Positions 1 to 9,500 of a stretch of DNA of 64,000 bases are shown piece after piece. The DNA comes from Streptomyces sp. V1I1. GTDB lineage: Bacteria; Actinomycetota; Actinomycetes; Streptomycetales; Streptomycetaceae. A model generated the notes under the pieces. It was not told the origin of the DNA. It ran no database searches and was given only the letters and a program-made list of their open reading frames with translations. A program made the translations under genes and the position numbers. The stretch covers positions 7,787,001-7,851,000 of the forward strand of contig NZ_JAUSZH010000001.1 of assembly GCF_030817355.1 (NCBI RefSeq), in the 5' to 3' direction. Numbering within the stretch: position 1 is the first letter of the stretch; every line of letters starts with the position of its first letter.

Positions 1-275
1 TGACCCGACACGAGCGTCTGGCGCACGGACGGGGACTCGTGAGGGTGCTGCTGGTGGAATCTGCGCCACCGCCCGTTGCCGGCGGACAACGCGCGCAGCG
101 CCTCGTCCGGGGTGAGTTGCTGTGCGCGCGCGGCCGGTATTCGGGGTCCCGCCGTGGCGGGTCTGGTGCCGAGTGTGAGGCCCGCTCCGACAGTGGCGGT
201 TCCCGCGAGGGCGGCACGGAGCAGAGCGCGGCGTCCCGTACCGGCAGGAACGGGCTGGTGTCGGTTCAGAATCAT
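1..275 (-). CDS. Secreted beta-carbonic anhydrase, N-terminal part (cut by window edge)
   Basis: This minus-strand frame has no stop and runs off the left end of the window, so only the first 91 residues are visible. It starts at ATG 275 with a twin-arginine export signal (GRRALLRAALAG followed by a hydrophobic Ala/Gly/Thr stretch). The start of the mature region matches exported Streptomyces carbonic anhydrases: a Thr-Pro-Asp-Glu-Ala helix, then GNGRW and HPHES. The zinc-binding Cys/His residues would lie outside the window. The expected activity is interconversion of CO2 and bicarbonate outside the membrane. The family call rests on the N-terminal region only. Confidence 0.7.
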   Translation of the reverse strand, partial: MILNRHQPVPAGTGRRALLRAALAGTATVGAGLTLGTRPATAGPRIPAARAQQLTPDEALRALSAGNGRWRRFHQQHPHESPSVRQTLVSG

Positions 276-337
276 GCGGTGAACCCAACCACCGTCGGAG
301 GGCTCGCGATTCGTGTTTGTGATCTGTTGGCGCATTT

Positions 338-403
338 ATGAACCGATCATGGCGGGGGCCGGTCTCAGATATGAACCGATCACGGCGGGGGCCGGTCTCA
401 GAT
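338..403. repeat. 33-bp tandem duplication, two copies
   Basis: Two adjacent 33-bp units (338-370 and 371-403) differ at a single base. The second copy contains the stop codon and last codon of the minus-strand membrane protein, so the 3' end of that gene was copied just beyond itself. The duplication does not change the protein because the stop lies in the gene-proximal copy. Confidence 0.9.
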
Positions 404-1351
404 CACCTTCGAGCGGACCAGGACACCGAGCACCAGGGCGCCGGGAACCAGTGGCAGCCACACCGTGATGATCCGGTACCCGAGGACCACGGACGTGGCC
501 ACCGCGATCGAAACCCCGGTGGTGACAAGGGCGATGACGAGCCCCGCGTCCACCGAGCCGATGCCGCCAGGCGTCGGTACGACAGCGGCCAGGGTGCTTC
601 CGGCAAGGTAGGCGATCCCGATGTGGACCATCGGCACGGACACGTCCAGTGCCATCGCCACGGCGACCAGTCCCGCAGCCTGAATGGTGGGATAGGCCAG
701 CGCACCGCCCCACAGGGCCAGCACTCTCGTGGGCCTGCTGTGCACCGAGCGCGCGTCGCTCAGCGCGGTGCCGACGAACGCGCGGACGGCCCTGCGCAGC
801 GGCCGTACCGTCCCAAGCGTCACCGCCACCGCGCAGACCAGGCATCCCGCCACGAGCAGCAGCGGGCCTGCCGCGTCCGGCATGAGGCCCTCCAGTCGCA
901 GCGCGTTCGGAGAGGCGGCGAGCAGCACGAGCAGCAGAGCGATGCGGCCAGTGCCCGCCGCCAGCATGTGCAGGGCCAGAGCGGCTGAGGACCGCGACAG
1001 CGAGAGCCCGCAGCGCTGGAGAAAACGCAGATTGACCGTGCCCGCGCCGAGGCCCGCCGGGAGGAGATGGTTGGCGGCTCCGGCGGCGAACTGCGTCACG
1101 AAGAGCCGCACCGCGGGGAGCGGTTCGAGGGTCGCTCCCTGCCGTGTGAAGGAGACGGCGACCCAGCCGAGCACGGTGAGTGCGGCGGCCACCAGCAGCC
1201 AGCGCTGGTTGGCCGAGAGGAGTTCGCTGCCGCCGGCCGCGATGAGAGGCCAGTGCTGGGCCGCCCAGAGGCCGACGGCAGCGATCGGCACCATGCAGGC
1301 GATCTGTCGCAGTGGCAGTCCCCGAAGGGGGTTTGCACGGGGGGTGGCCAT
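398..1351 (-). CDS. UPF0104/AglD-like polytopic membrane protein (paralogue 1)
   Basis: About 317 residues with roughly eight hydrophobic segments, of the YbhN/UPF0104 family (the membrane domain of lysylphosphatidylglycerol synthases and AglD-like proteins), whose members flip or modify lipid-linked substrates. Family motifs visible are QFAAGAANH-LLPAGLGA near residue 90 and PTPGGIGSVDA near residue 260. ATG 1351 is preferred over GTG 1381 because it aligns with the start of the paralogue at 22542-23501, with which it shares PLRQIAC, the two motifs above and the RIITVWLPL C-terminus. It faces away from the flavodoxin gene across a 237-bp divergent gap. The substrate is unknown; a role in lipid handling for the adjacent synthase is inference. 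Confidence 0.85.
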   Translation of the reverse strand: MATPRANPLRGLPLRQIACMVPIAAVGLWAAQHWPLIAAGGSELLSANQRWLLVAAALTVLGWVAVSFTRQGATLEPLPAVRLFVTQFAAGAANHLLPAGLGAGTVNLRFLQRCGLSLSRSSAALALHMLAAGTGRIALLLVLLAASPNALRLEGLMPDAAGPLLLVAGCLVCAVAVTLGTVRPLRRAVRAFVGTALSDARSVHSRPTRVLALWGGALAYPTIQAAGLVAVAMALDVSVPMVHIGIAYLAGSTLAAVVPTPGGIGSVDAGLVIALVTTGVSIAVATSVVLGYRIITVWLPLVPGALVLGVLVRSKVI

Positions 1352-1588
1352 GGCCTCGGTTCGTCTCCGCTCCGCACACACCGCCAGGACAACGTCGCGT
1401 CACCAGGCTGCCCACGGTGTGCGACGCGCAGGTGCCGTACGGCCGACCGGCGGGGGGCGCGCCGATTGCCGGAAGACGACGCCGTCACCTGGCGTACCGC
1501 CGTGAGCACCTGGCGCGCGCCTGCGTGCGCTCGTACCCCGAGGGCAGCAGGCTGGTGCTGGTGTCCCACCCCTACGAGGAGACGGCCG

Positions 1589-2305
1589 ATGCCCGCGACG
1601 ACGTACCGCTACGACGGGCTGCGCGCCCTGTTCGTCAACTGCACGCTCAAGCGCTCCCCGGAGACCAGCAACACCGAGGGCCTGATCGAAAAGAGCCGCG
1701 CCGTCCTGGACCAGAACGGCGTCGCGACCGAGGTGATCCGCGCTGTGGACCACGACATCGCGACCGGTGTCTGGCCCGATATGACCGAGCACGGCTGGGA
1801 GAGTGACTCCTGGCCACAGCTGTACGAAAAGGTCATGGCCGCTGACATGCTCATCCTCTGCGGGCCCATCTGGCTCGGCGACAACAGTTCCGTGATGAAG
1901 CAGGTCGTCGAGCGCCTCTACGCCTGCTCCAGCATCCTCAACGACCGTGGGCAGTACGCGTATTACGGCCGAGTCGGCGGCTGTCTGATCACCGGCAACG
2001 AGGACGGCGTCAAACACTGCGCAATGAACGTCCTCTACAGCCTCCAGCACCTCGGCTACACGATTCCGCCGCAGGCCGACGCCGGCTGGATCGGCGAAGC
2101 CGGTCCGGGCCCGTCCTACCTGGACCCGGGTTCGGGCGGCCCGGAGAACGACTTCACCAATCGCAACACGACCTTCATGACGTGGAACCTCATGCATCTC
2201 GGCGCAATGCTGAAGCAGGCGGGCGGCATCCCGGCCCACGGCAACCAGCGCTCCGAATGGGACGCCGGCTGCCGCGAGGACTATCCCAACCCCGAACACC
2301 GCTGA
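1589..2305 (+). CDS. Flavodoxin-like NAD(P)H-dependent FMN oxidoreductase
   Basis: 238 residues. ATG 1589 is preceded by GAGGAGA at a normal distance. The N-terminus (ALFVNCTLKRSPETSNTEGL) is the phosphate-binding loop of the NADPH-dependent FMN reductase/WrbA-like flavodoxin fold, and ILCGPIWLGDNSSVMKQ near residue 90 is the second flavin-binding loop. Such enzymes reduce quinones, azo compounds or free flavin using NAD(P)H in the cytosol. It stands alone on the plus strand, ends 16 bp before the convergent LysR gene and shares a terminator hairpin with it. A link to the polyketide cluster is possible but not shown. Confidence 0.85.
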   Translation: MPATTYRYDGLRALFVNCTLKRSPETSNTEGLIEKSRAVLDQNGVATEVIRAVDHDIATGVWPDMTEHGWESDSWPQLYEKVMAADMLILCGPIWLGDNSSVMKQVVERLYACSSILNDRGQYAYYGRVGGCLITGNEDGVKHCAMNVLYSLQHLGYTIPPQADAGWIGEAGPGPSYLDPGSGGPENDFTNRNTTFMTWNLMHLGAMLKQAGGIPAHGNQRSEWDAGCREDYPNPEHR

Positions 2306-2306
2306 C

Positions 2307-2333
2307 CCCGCCGGCCCGGCTTCAGCCGGCGGG
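2307..2333. terminator. Bidirectional terminator hairpin
   Basis: A 9-bp perfect GC stem (CCCGCCGGC / GCCGGCGGG) with a 9-base loop lies 1 bp after the flavodoxin stop and overlaps the last codons of the convergent LysR gene. There is no T-run, as is usual in Streptomyces. Confidence 0.6.
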
Positions 2334-3215
2334 TTCCCGTACGGGTGCGTTGTGCCTGGCGTGCGACAGGAAGGCACGGGCGGTGCGGCTGAGCGGGCCG
2401 CGCGGGTGCACGATGCCGACGGCGCGCAGCAGCGGCGGGGTGAAGGAGCGGACTTCGACGCGGTGGCCGAAGGCCCGTAACACCATGTCCCGGTACCAGA
2501 TCAGCGAGCCACGCCCGTCAAGGACGCTCGTCACCCAGGCCAGCCGCTCGTCCGCCTCCACCACCGCCACAGGACGCACCCCGAGCCGGCCGAACATCGC
2601 CTCGAGCTCAGTGCGCCGGCCCGTGCCGGGAGTGGGCAGCACCATCCGCAGGCCGCCCAGCATCCGGAACGGCAGCGGGTCGGGCAGTCCGGAGCCCCGT
2701 GGCGAGATCAGGACGACCTCGCGGTCCTGGAGATGGTGCGTGGACAACTCCTTGCCGACCGGCAGATCGACCAGGCCCAGTTCCGCCACACCGTCGGTCA
2801 GGGCGCGCACGAGTGCCTCGCGGCTGTCGTGCGGGAGCAGGCGTACTTCGATGCCGGGGTGGCGTTCGGCGAAGGAAGGCACCAGGTCGGCGGCGAGGTC
2901 GAGGGAGAGGGTGGGTGTGGCGGCCACGATCAGTTTGGCGTGCGCTCTGCCGCCGTGTGCCGGGCCGATGTCCTCGATCGCCGCCACGGCGTCGAGGACT
3001 GTGCGAGCCAGGCGTACGACACGCGCGCCCTCGGGTGTGAGGGTCGCCCCCCGGCCCCCGCGGTCCAGGAGCTCCACGCCCACTTCGCGTTCCAGGGCCT
3101 GGATGGAGCGGGAGAGGGCGGGCTGGGCGACGTAGACGGAGCTCGCCGCGGCTGTGATGGAGCGGCAGTCCGCGACGGCGACGAGGTAGCGCAGCTGTTG
3201 CAGTGTGGGGGTCAT
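2322..3215 (-). CDS. LysR-family transcriptional regulator with a TTA codon
   Basis: 297 residues. Residues 1-60 are the LysR winged helix-turn-helix (QLRYLVAVADCRSITAAA, then QPALSRSIQALEREVGVELL). Residues about 90-290 are the periplasmic-binding-protein-like effector domain. It is divergent from the large synthase operon, the usual position of a LysR pathway regulator, and the 315-bp gap holds two palindromes and a promoter. Leu246 is encoded by TTA (2478-2480), the rare codon read by bldA tRNA in Streptomyces, so production of this regulator may be tied to development. The effector is unknown. Control of the cluster is inferred from position. Confidence 0.9.
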   Translation of the reverse strand: MTPTLQQLRYLVAVADCRSITAAASSVYVAQPALSRSIQALEREVGVELLDRGGRGATLTPEGARVVRLARTVLDAVAAIEDIGPAHGGRAHAKLIVAATPTLSLDLAADLVPSFAERHPGIEVRLLPHDSREALVRALTDGVAELGLVDLPVGKELSTHHLQDREVVLISPRGSGLPDPLPFRMLGGLRMVLPTPGTGRRTELEAMFGRLGVRPVAVVEADERLAWVTSVLDGRGSLIWYRDMVLRAFGHRVEVRSFTPPLLRAVGIVHPRGPLSRTARAFLSHARHNAPVREPAG

Positions 3216-3290
3216 GGGCGGACGTTAGCCGCCGGGCAGTGCGGGGTGTAAGGGGCACGGTGCTATCAAGTGCCCAGCTCTGCAAGGAAG

Positions 3291-3337
3291 TTGATATCAA
3301 GTCAGGTTGCCATCCATACCGCTGCGGCATGGATGGC
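3291..3337. promoter_or_regulatory. Candidate LysR operator region
   Basis: Two palindromes lie between the LysR gene and the synthase operon. One is a perfect 10-bp palindrome TTGATATCAA (3291-3300), with a related CTATCAAG upstream at 3263. The other is a 9-bp inverted repeat GCCATCCAT / ATGGATGGC (3309-3317 and 3329-3337), which ends 9 bp before the -35 box. Palindromes just upstream of -35 suit LysR activators. Binding itself is inference. Confidence 0.5.
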
Positions 3338-3346
3338 GGATGTGCG

Positions 3347-3375
3347 TTGACAGTGCGGCCCCCTCGCCGCAGGAT
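3347..3375 (+). promoter_or_regulatory. Sigma-70 (HrdB)-type promoter of the synthase operon
   Basis: TTGACA (3347-3352), a 17-bp spacer and CAGGAT (3370-3375) match the vegetative promoter consensus closely. The implied leader before GTG 3531 is about 150 nt. A ribosome binding site AAGGAG (3520-3525) sits 5 bp before that start. Confidence 0.6.
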
Positions 3376-3530
3376 GCAACGCGGCATGACACGTTACCCG
3401 CCGGTTACTTCTCGCCGGGTGTCCGTACACGTCCTCTGCCTGCCGCGATCCGACCGTCGCACGGCCTGAACACCGCTCCCTCGCTCCCTCGCCCGGCCCC
3501 GCTGGGAACCCCGGAACCCAAGGAGAGCCC

Positions 3531-6500
3531 GTGATCTCTCAGCCCGCCCGGCAAGCAGGCCGGGACCTCGTCGTCGTGGTCAGCCCGTTCGAGGAGCCCA
3601 ACGCCCCGATGGTCGCGGCCGCCGGACGGGCCGGCGCGCTGGGCCTGCTCGACCTCGGCAGGGATCGTGACCGGGCACGCACCGCGATGGCCGAGCTGAG
3701 GGGCCGCTACGGCGTCCGCCTACCGGCCGGATGCCCGCTCACCCCGGACGAACTGCCCGCCGCCGTGGACACCGTGCTGCTCACCGAGCCCTGGTGGCGC
3801 ACCGGCACGGAGGTCTGGGCGGCCGGTGGCAGGCGCCAGGTATGGGCCGAGGTCATCAGCCCCGCCGAGGCCGCGGCCGCCGTCGCCGCCGGCGCGGCCG
3901 GCCTCGTCGCCAAGGGACACGAGGCCGGCGGCCGGGTCGGCGAACTGACCACTTCCGTACTGCTGCAACGGCTCCTGGCCGACCCCGAGTTGACGGTGCC
4001 GGTCCTGGCGGCAGGAGGCATCGGCCTGCACACGGCGGCCGCGGCCGTCGCGGGCGGAGCCGCCGGCGTCGTACTCGACACGCAGCTCGCGCTGACCACC
4101 GAAGGCGCGGCCCAACTTCCCGCCGCGGTCGAGGCCGCGATCCGGGCCATGGACGGCAGCGAAACCGCCGTCGTCGCGGGCCACCGTGTGTACACCCGTC
4201 CCGACCTGGCACCGCCGCAGGGGAACATCGCCGAACTCCTCGGCGCCCGCGGCCTGCACACGCAGCCACTGCCCATCGGACAGGACGGGCCGATCGCCGC
4301 CCGGCTTGCCTCGCGCCACCGCACCACCGGCTCCGTCGTACAGGCCGTCAGGGCGGCCATCACCGACCACCTCGAAGCGGCCGTACGAGCCCGCCCCCTC
4401 CAGCCGCGCCCCGGCGAACGCCACCTGCCCGTGGTCCAAGGGCCCATGACCCGCGTCAGCGACCGGCCCGCCTTCGCCTCCGCCGTGGCCGAAGCAGGCG
4501 GGCTGCCCTTTCTGGCCCTGGCCGTGATGGACGGCCATGACGTGCGCGAGCTGCTCGGCGAGACCGCCGAGCGCCTGGCCGGCCGGGACTGGGGCGTCGG
4601 ACTGCTCGGCTTCGCCCCCGACGAACTGCGCCGCGAACAGCTGGCCGCCGTCGCTGAGACACGGCCCCCGTACGCGATCATCGCCGGCGGCCGGCCCGCG
4701 CAGGCCGCCCCACTCGAAGCCGCCGGGACCCGGACATATCTGCACGTACCCTCCCCGGGTCTGCTGGAGCAGTTTCTCGCCGAGGGAGCGCGCAGGTTCG
4801 TCTTCGAAGGGCTCGAATGCGGCGGCCACATCGGCCCGCGCGCCGCCTTCCCGCTCTGGGAGGAGCAGATCGAGCGGCTGCTCGCGTGCCCGTACGCCGC
4901 CGAACTCGACGTGCTCTTCGCCGGTGGCATCCACGACGAGCGATCCGCGGCGATGGCGATGGCCGCCGCCGGTCCGCTCGCCGAGCGCGGGGCCCGGACC
5001 GGCGTCCTCATGGGCACCGCCTATCTGTTCACCGAGGAGGCCGTCGCCGCCGGAGCCGTGCTGCCCGGCTTCCAGCGGACGGCGATCGAGTGCGAGGCAA
5101 CCGCGCTGCTGCGCACCGCCCCAGGCCACGCCACACGCTGCGCGGCAACGCCGTACGCCGATGCCTTCACCGCCACCGCCCAGCGGCTTCGGCAGGACGG
5201 CGCGAGCCCTCATGAAGTCTGGGAGGAGCTGGAGAAACTCAACCTCGGGCGGCTGCGGATCGCCAGCAAGGGCCTGCGCCACACCGTCGCGGGCCCCGTC
5301 CCGGTGGACGAGAGGGAGCAGCGCCGCGAGGGCCTCTACATGCTCGGCCAGATCGCCACCGCCCGCACCGCCACCACCACGGTCGCGGCCTTGCACGCCC
5401 AGGTGACCGAGGGAGCGACGGCCCTGCTCGCCCAGCGGGCGGAGCAGCTCCGCGGTCTGCCGGCCATGGACGACCGGCACGATGAGGCCCCGCTCGACAT
5501 CGCCGTCGTCGGCATGGCCTGCCGCTACCCCGGCGCGGACGACCTCGCGGGGTACTGGTCGAACGTCGTCGCCGGGACCGACTCCGTCACCGAAGTGCCC
5601 GCCGGCCGCTGGGACACCGCCGCCTACCACGATCCCGACCCGGCGCGGGCCGGAGAGCGGACCCCGTCCCGGTGGGGCGGCTTCCTGCCGCCCGCGCCGT
5701 TCGACGCGCTCGCCCACGGCATCGCCCCGGCCTCGCTCGGCAGCATCGAACCGGTGCAGCTGCTCGCACTCGACATCGCCGCCCGCGCCCTCGCCGACGC
5801 CGGTTACGCGGGGGAGCGGCACTTCGACCGCTCCCGCACCTCGGTCGTCTTCGGCGCCGAGGCGGGCACCGATCTCGCCGGCGCCTACGGCTTCCGCGCC
5901 CTGCACCCCGGCTACCTCGGTGAGCTGCCGCCGGAGCTGGACGCCCAACTGCCCCGGCTGACCGAGGACTCCTTCCCCGGCGTCCTCGCGAACGTCATCG
6001 CGGGCCGGGTCGCCAACCGCCTCGACCTCGGCGGCGCCAACTGCACGATCGACGCCGCCTGCGCATCCTCGCTCGCCGCCCTCGACCTGGCCTGCAGGCA
6101 ACTGCGCGACCGGGACAGCGACATGGTGCTGTGCGGCGGCGCCGATGTGCACAACGGCATCAACGACTACTTGATGTTCGCATCCGTACGCGCCCTGTCG
6201 CCCACCGGCCGCTGCCGCCCCTTCGACGCCGCCGCCGACGGCATCGCCCTCGGCGAAGGCGTCGCCTGCCTCGTACTCAAACGACTGGCGGACGCCGAAC
6301 GCGACGGCGACCGCATCTACGCCGTCGTCAAGGCCGTCGGCGCCTCCAGCGACGGACGCTCCCTCGGCCTCACCGCACCCCGCCCCGAAGGCCAGCGTCG
6401 CGCACTGGAACGCGCCTACCGGCGAGCCGGAGTCACGCCCGCCGAGATCGGCCTCGTGGAGGCACACGGCACGGGCACCGTCGTCGGCGACAGCACCGAA

Positions 6501-9500
6501 CTGGCCGTTCTCACCGAGGTGTTCGCAGAGGGTGACACGGGCTCCTGCTCGCTCGGCTCGGTCAAGTCGCAGCTCGGCCATACGAAATGCGCGGCGGGCC
6601 TGGCCGGGCTCGTCAAGGCGGCTCGGGCCGTGCACTCCGGCGTACGGCCGCCGACCCTGCACCTGACCAGCCCCAACCCCGCCTGGCAGCCGGATACCAG
6701 CCCCTTCTGCTTCGACACCGAGGCCAGGCCGTGGGCCGCGCCCGCCGGGCAACGGCTCGCCGCGGTCAGCGCCTTCGGCTTCGGCGGCACCAACTACCAC
6801 GCGGTCCTCGCCGGTTACGGGGATGCGGGCGAGCCCGCACACGGGCTGGATGCCTGGCCCGCCGAGCTGTTCTGCTTCCGGGGCGCCGACCGCGTGGCCG
6901 CACTCCGTGCGATCGACCGCCTCGCCGCCAGGCTGGAGCAGAACGACGTGGCGGGACGCCCATGGCCGCTGCGCGACCTCGCCGCCGAGACCTCGGCCGG
7001 TGAGACCTCGGCCAGTGAGACCTCGGCCGGTGAGGGCGAGATCCAGGTCGCGGTCGTCGCCACCGGCCTCGACGACCTGGCCGCCAAGCTGGACCGGGCC
7101 CGGAAGTTGGGCGCGGGCCCCGGCGACGGCGTGTATGTACGCGACGAGAGAGATCCTGGGCGGGTCGCCTTCCTCTTCCCGGGGCAGGGCAGCCAGCGCC
7201 CGGGCATGCTCGGCGACCTCTTCATCGCCTTCCCCCGGCTGCGGACACTGCTGCACGACGCGGACCGGCACCAGGCAGCGACGATGTTCCCGCCCGCAGC
7301 CTTCACGCCCGCGGAGCGAGCCGCCCAGCGCGCAGCCGTGACCGACACCCGGGTCGCCCAGCCCGCCCTCGGCCTCACCGGCGCCGCCGCGCACCTCCTG
7401 CTCACGACGCTCGGCATACGTCCCGACTGCACGGCCGGCCACTCCTACGGCGAACTGGTCGCCCTCTGGGCCGCCGGTGTCTATGACACCGCGACCCTCC
7501 TCCGGCTCAGCGACCGCAGGGCCGACGCGATCCTCGCCGCCGCCGGTGACGACCCCGGAGCGATGGCCGCGGTGCCCTCGGCGCCCGAGGACCTGCCGGA
7601 ACTGCCGCCCGGATGCGTCGTCGCCAACCACAACGCACCGACGCAGTGCGTCATCTCGGGACCGACCCCCGCGGTCGACGCCGCCATCGGCGCACTGCGC
7701 GACGCGGGCATCGACGCCGAACGCATCCCGGTCGCCTGCGCCTTCCACAGCGGCGTCGTCGCGGGCGCCGCCGACGCGCTGGCCACGGAACTGGCCGGTT
7801 CGGCCGTGGCCGAGCCCGCGGTCCCGGTCTGGTCGACCACCACCGCTCGCCCCTACCCGGCCGACGCGGTGGCCGTACGGGAGTTGCTGGCCCGCCAGCT
7901 TGCCGAACCCGTGCGCTTCGCCGAGCAGATCGAGGCCATGTACGCCTCCGGGGTACGGACCTTCCTGGAGGCCGGGCCTGGCCGGGTGCTCACCGGGCTC
8001 GTCGGCCGCATCCTGGGCGACCGGCCGCACACCGCTGTCCCGCTCGACGTCCCGGGCGAACACGGGCTGAGCCGCCTGGTGACCATGCTGGCCGAACTCG
8101 CCGCGGCGGGCGTCCCGTTCGACCCGGAGCCTCTGTTCAGGGGCCGTACCGCGGCGCTGCCCGCCGAGACACCCCGACGCGCCGGCTGGCTGGTGGACGG
8201 CCATCTCGTGCGGACGGCGGACGGCGAACCCGTGGCGGGCGGACTGCGCCCGGCCCGGCGAGTGGCGGCGGCCCCTGCCCCGGCGGCCGCGGACCGGCGG
8301 GAGGACGCCGTACTGGAGTACCTGCGCGGAGCCCGGGAGCTGGTCGCCGCGCAACGGGATGTCCTGCTGGGCTACTTGGGGGCCGACCGCGTGCCGCAAG
8401 CGTCGGCCGCACCCGTGTGGGAGCCAGAACCCCTGGCGCCCCAACCGGCCGCCGACGACGCCCAAGCCGGTCCCCTGACGCACGATCAGCTCATGGACGC
8501 CGTACTGGAGATCGTCCATGTCCGCACCGGTTACCCGAGGGAGATGCTCGATCCCGCGCTCGACCTGGAAGCCGACCTCTCGGTGGACTCCATCAAGCGG
8601 GTGGAGATCATCGGTGCGCTGGCCGACCGCATCGGGCTGCCGCGCGGTCAGGACGGTCCGGCGGAATCGGCCGTCGAGGAACTCTCCCGGCTGAAGACCA
8701 TCAGCGGCATCGTCGACTGGATTGTCGCGCGAGGAGCTGTCACCGAGCCGGAAGCGCCCCCGGCCGCAGAGGCGCCCAAGCACGAGGACGCGCCTCGCCC
8801 GACGCTGCCCGCGCGACTTCTGGTCGAGGTCGCTCCTGTGGGGCCGCCCACCACCCGGGCCCCGGCCGATGTGCTACCCGGCCTGCGGTTCGCCGTCGTC
8901 GACGACGGCCTAGGGGTCGCCCTCGCCCTCGCCGCCGCGCTGGAGTCGCACGGCGCCGAGGTGCGCACCCTCCACCCGGACCGCCTGGCGGACGCCGCCG
9001 GGGCCGACGGCGTCGTGGACCTCAGCGCCCTGCGCCCCGCCCCGGACCCCGTGCTTCCGGGGGCCTTCGGCGCATTGCGCGCGACCTTGACGGCGGGCAC
9101 ACGCCGACTGCTGCTCGTCACCGGACGCGGCGGAGCGTTCGGCCGGACCGCGCCGTCACACGAATCGCCGTTCCCCGCCGACCCGATCCCCGGCGCGGGA
9201 CTGTACGGCTTCGCCCGTACCGCGGCGATCGAACACCCCGGCACCGTCGTACGCGCCGTGGACATCGACCCCAAGGACCGCCCCGAGCGGATCGCCGCCC
9301 ATCTGATCGCCGAACTGTGCGCCCCCGAGGAGCCAGTGGTCATCGGCTACACCAACGGCACCCGCAACACTCTGCGCACCGCCGCCGTGCCCCTTCCCGT
9401 CACCGAAGCGGCGCCACCGCTTGCGATCGGCCGCGACGCGGTGGTGCTGCTCACCGGCGGGGCTCGCGGCATCACGGCTCGTACGGCCATCGCCATCGCC

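Noticed and set aside
336..1415. Alternative frame over the UPF0104 gene ending in repeated YLRPAPA residues
   Set aside because: The repeat comes from the 33-bp DNA duplication; the other frame has the conserved membrane protein motifs.
3720..8783. A 1687-codon open frame on the minus strand
   Set aside because: It is the complement of the synthase gene. It has no domains, its Gly/Arg/Val-rich composition is typical of antisense high-GC frames, and the plus strand shows intact catalytic motifs.
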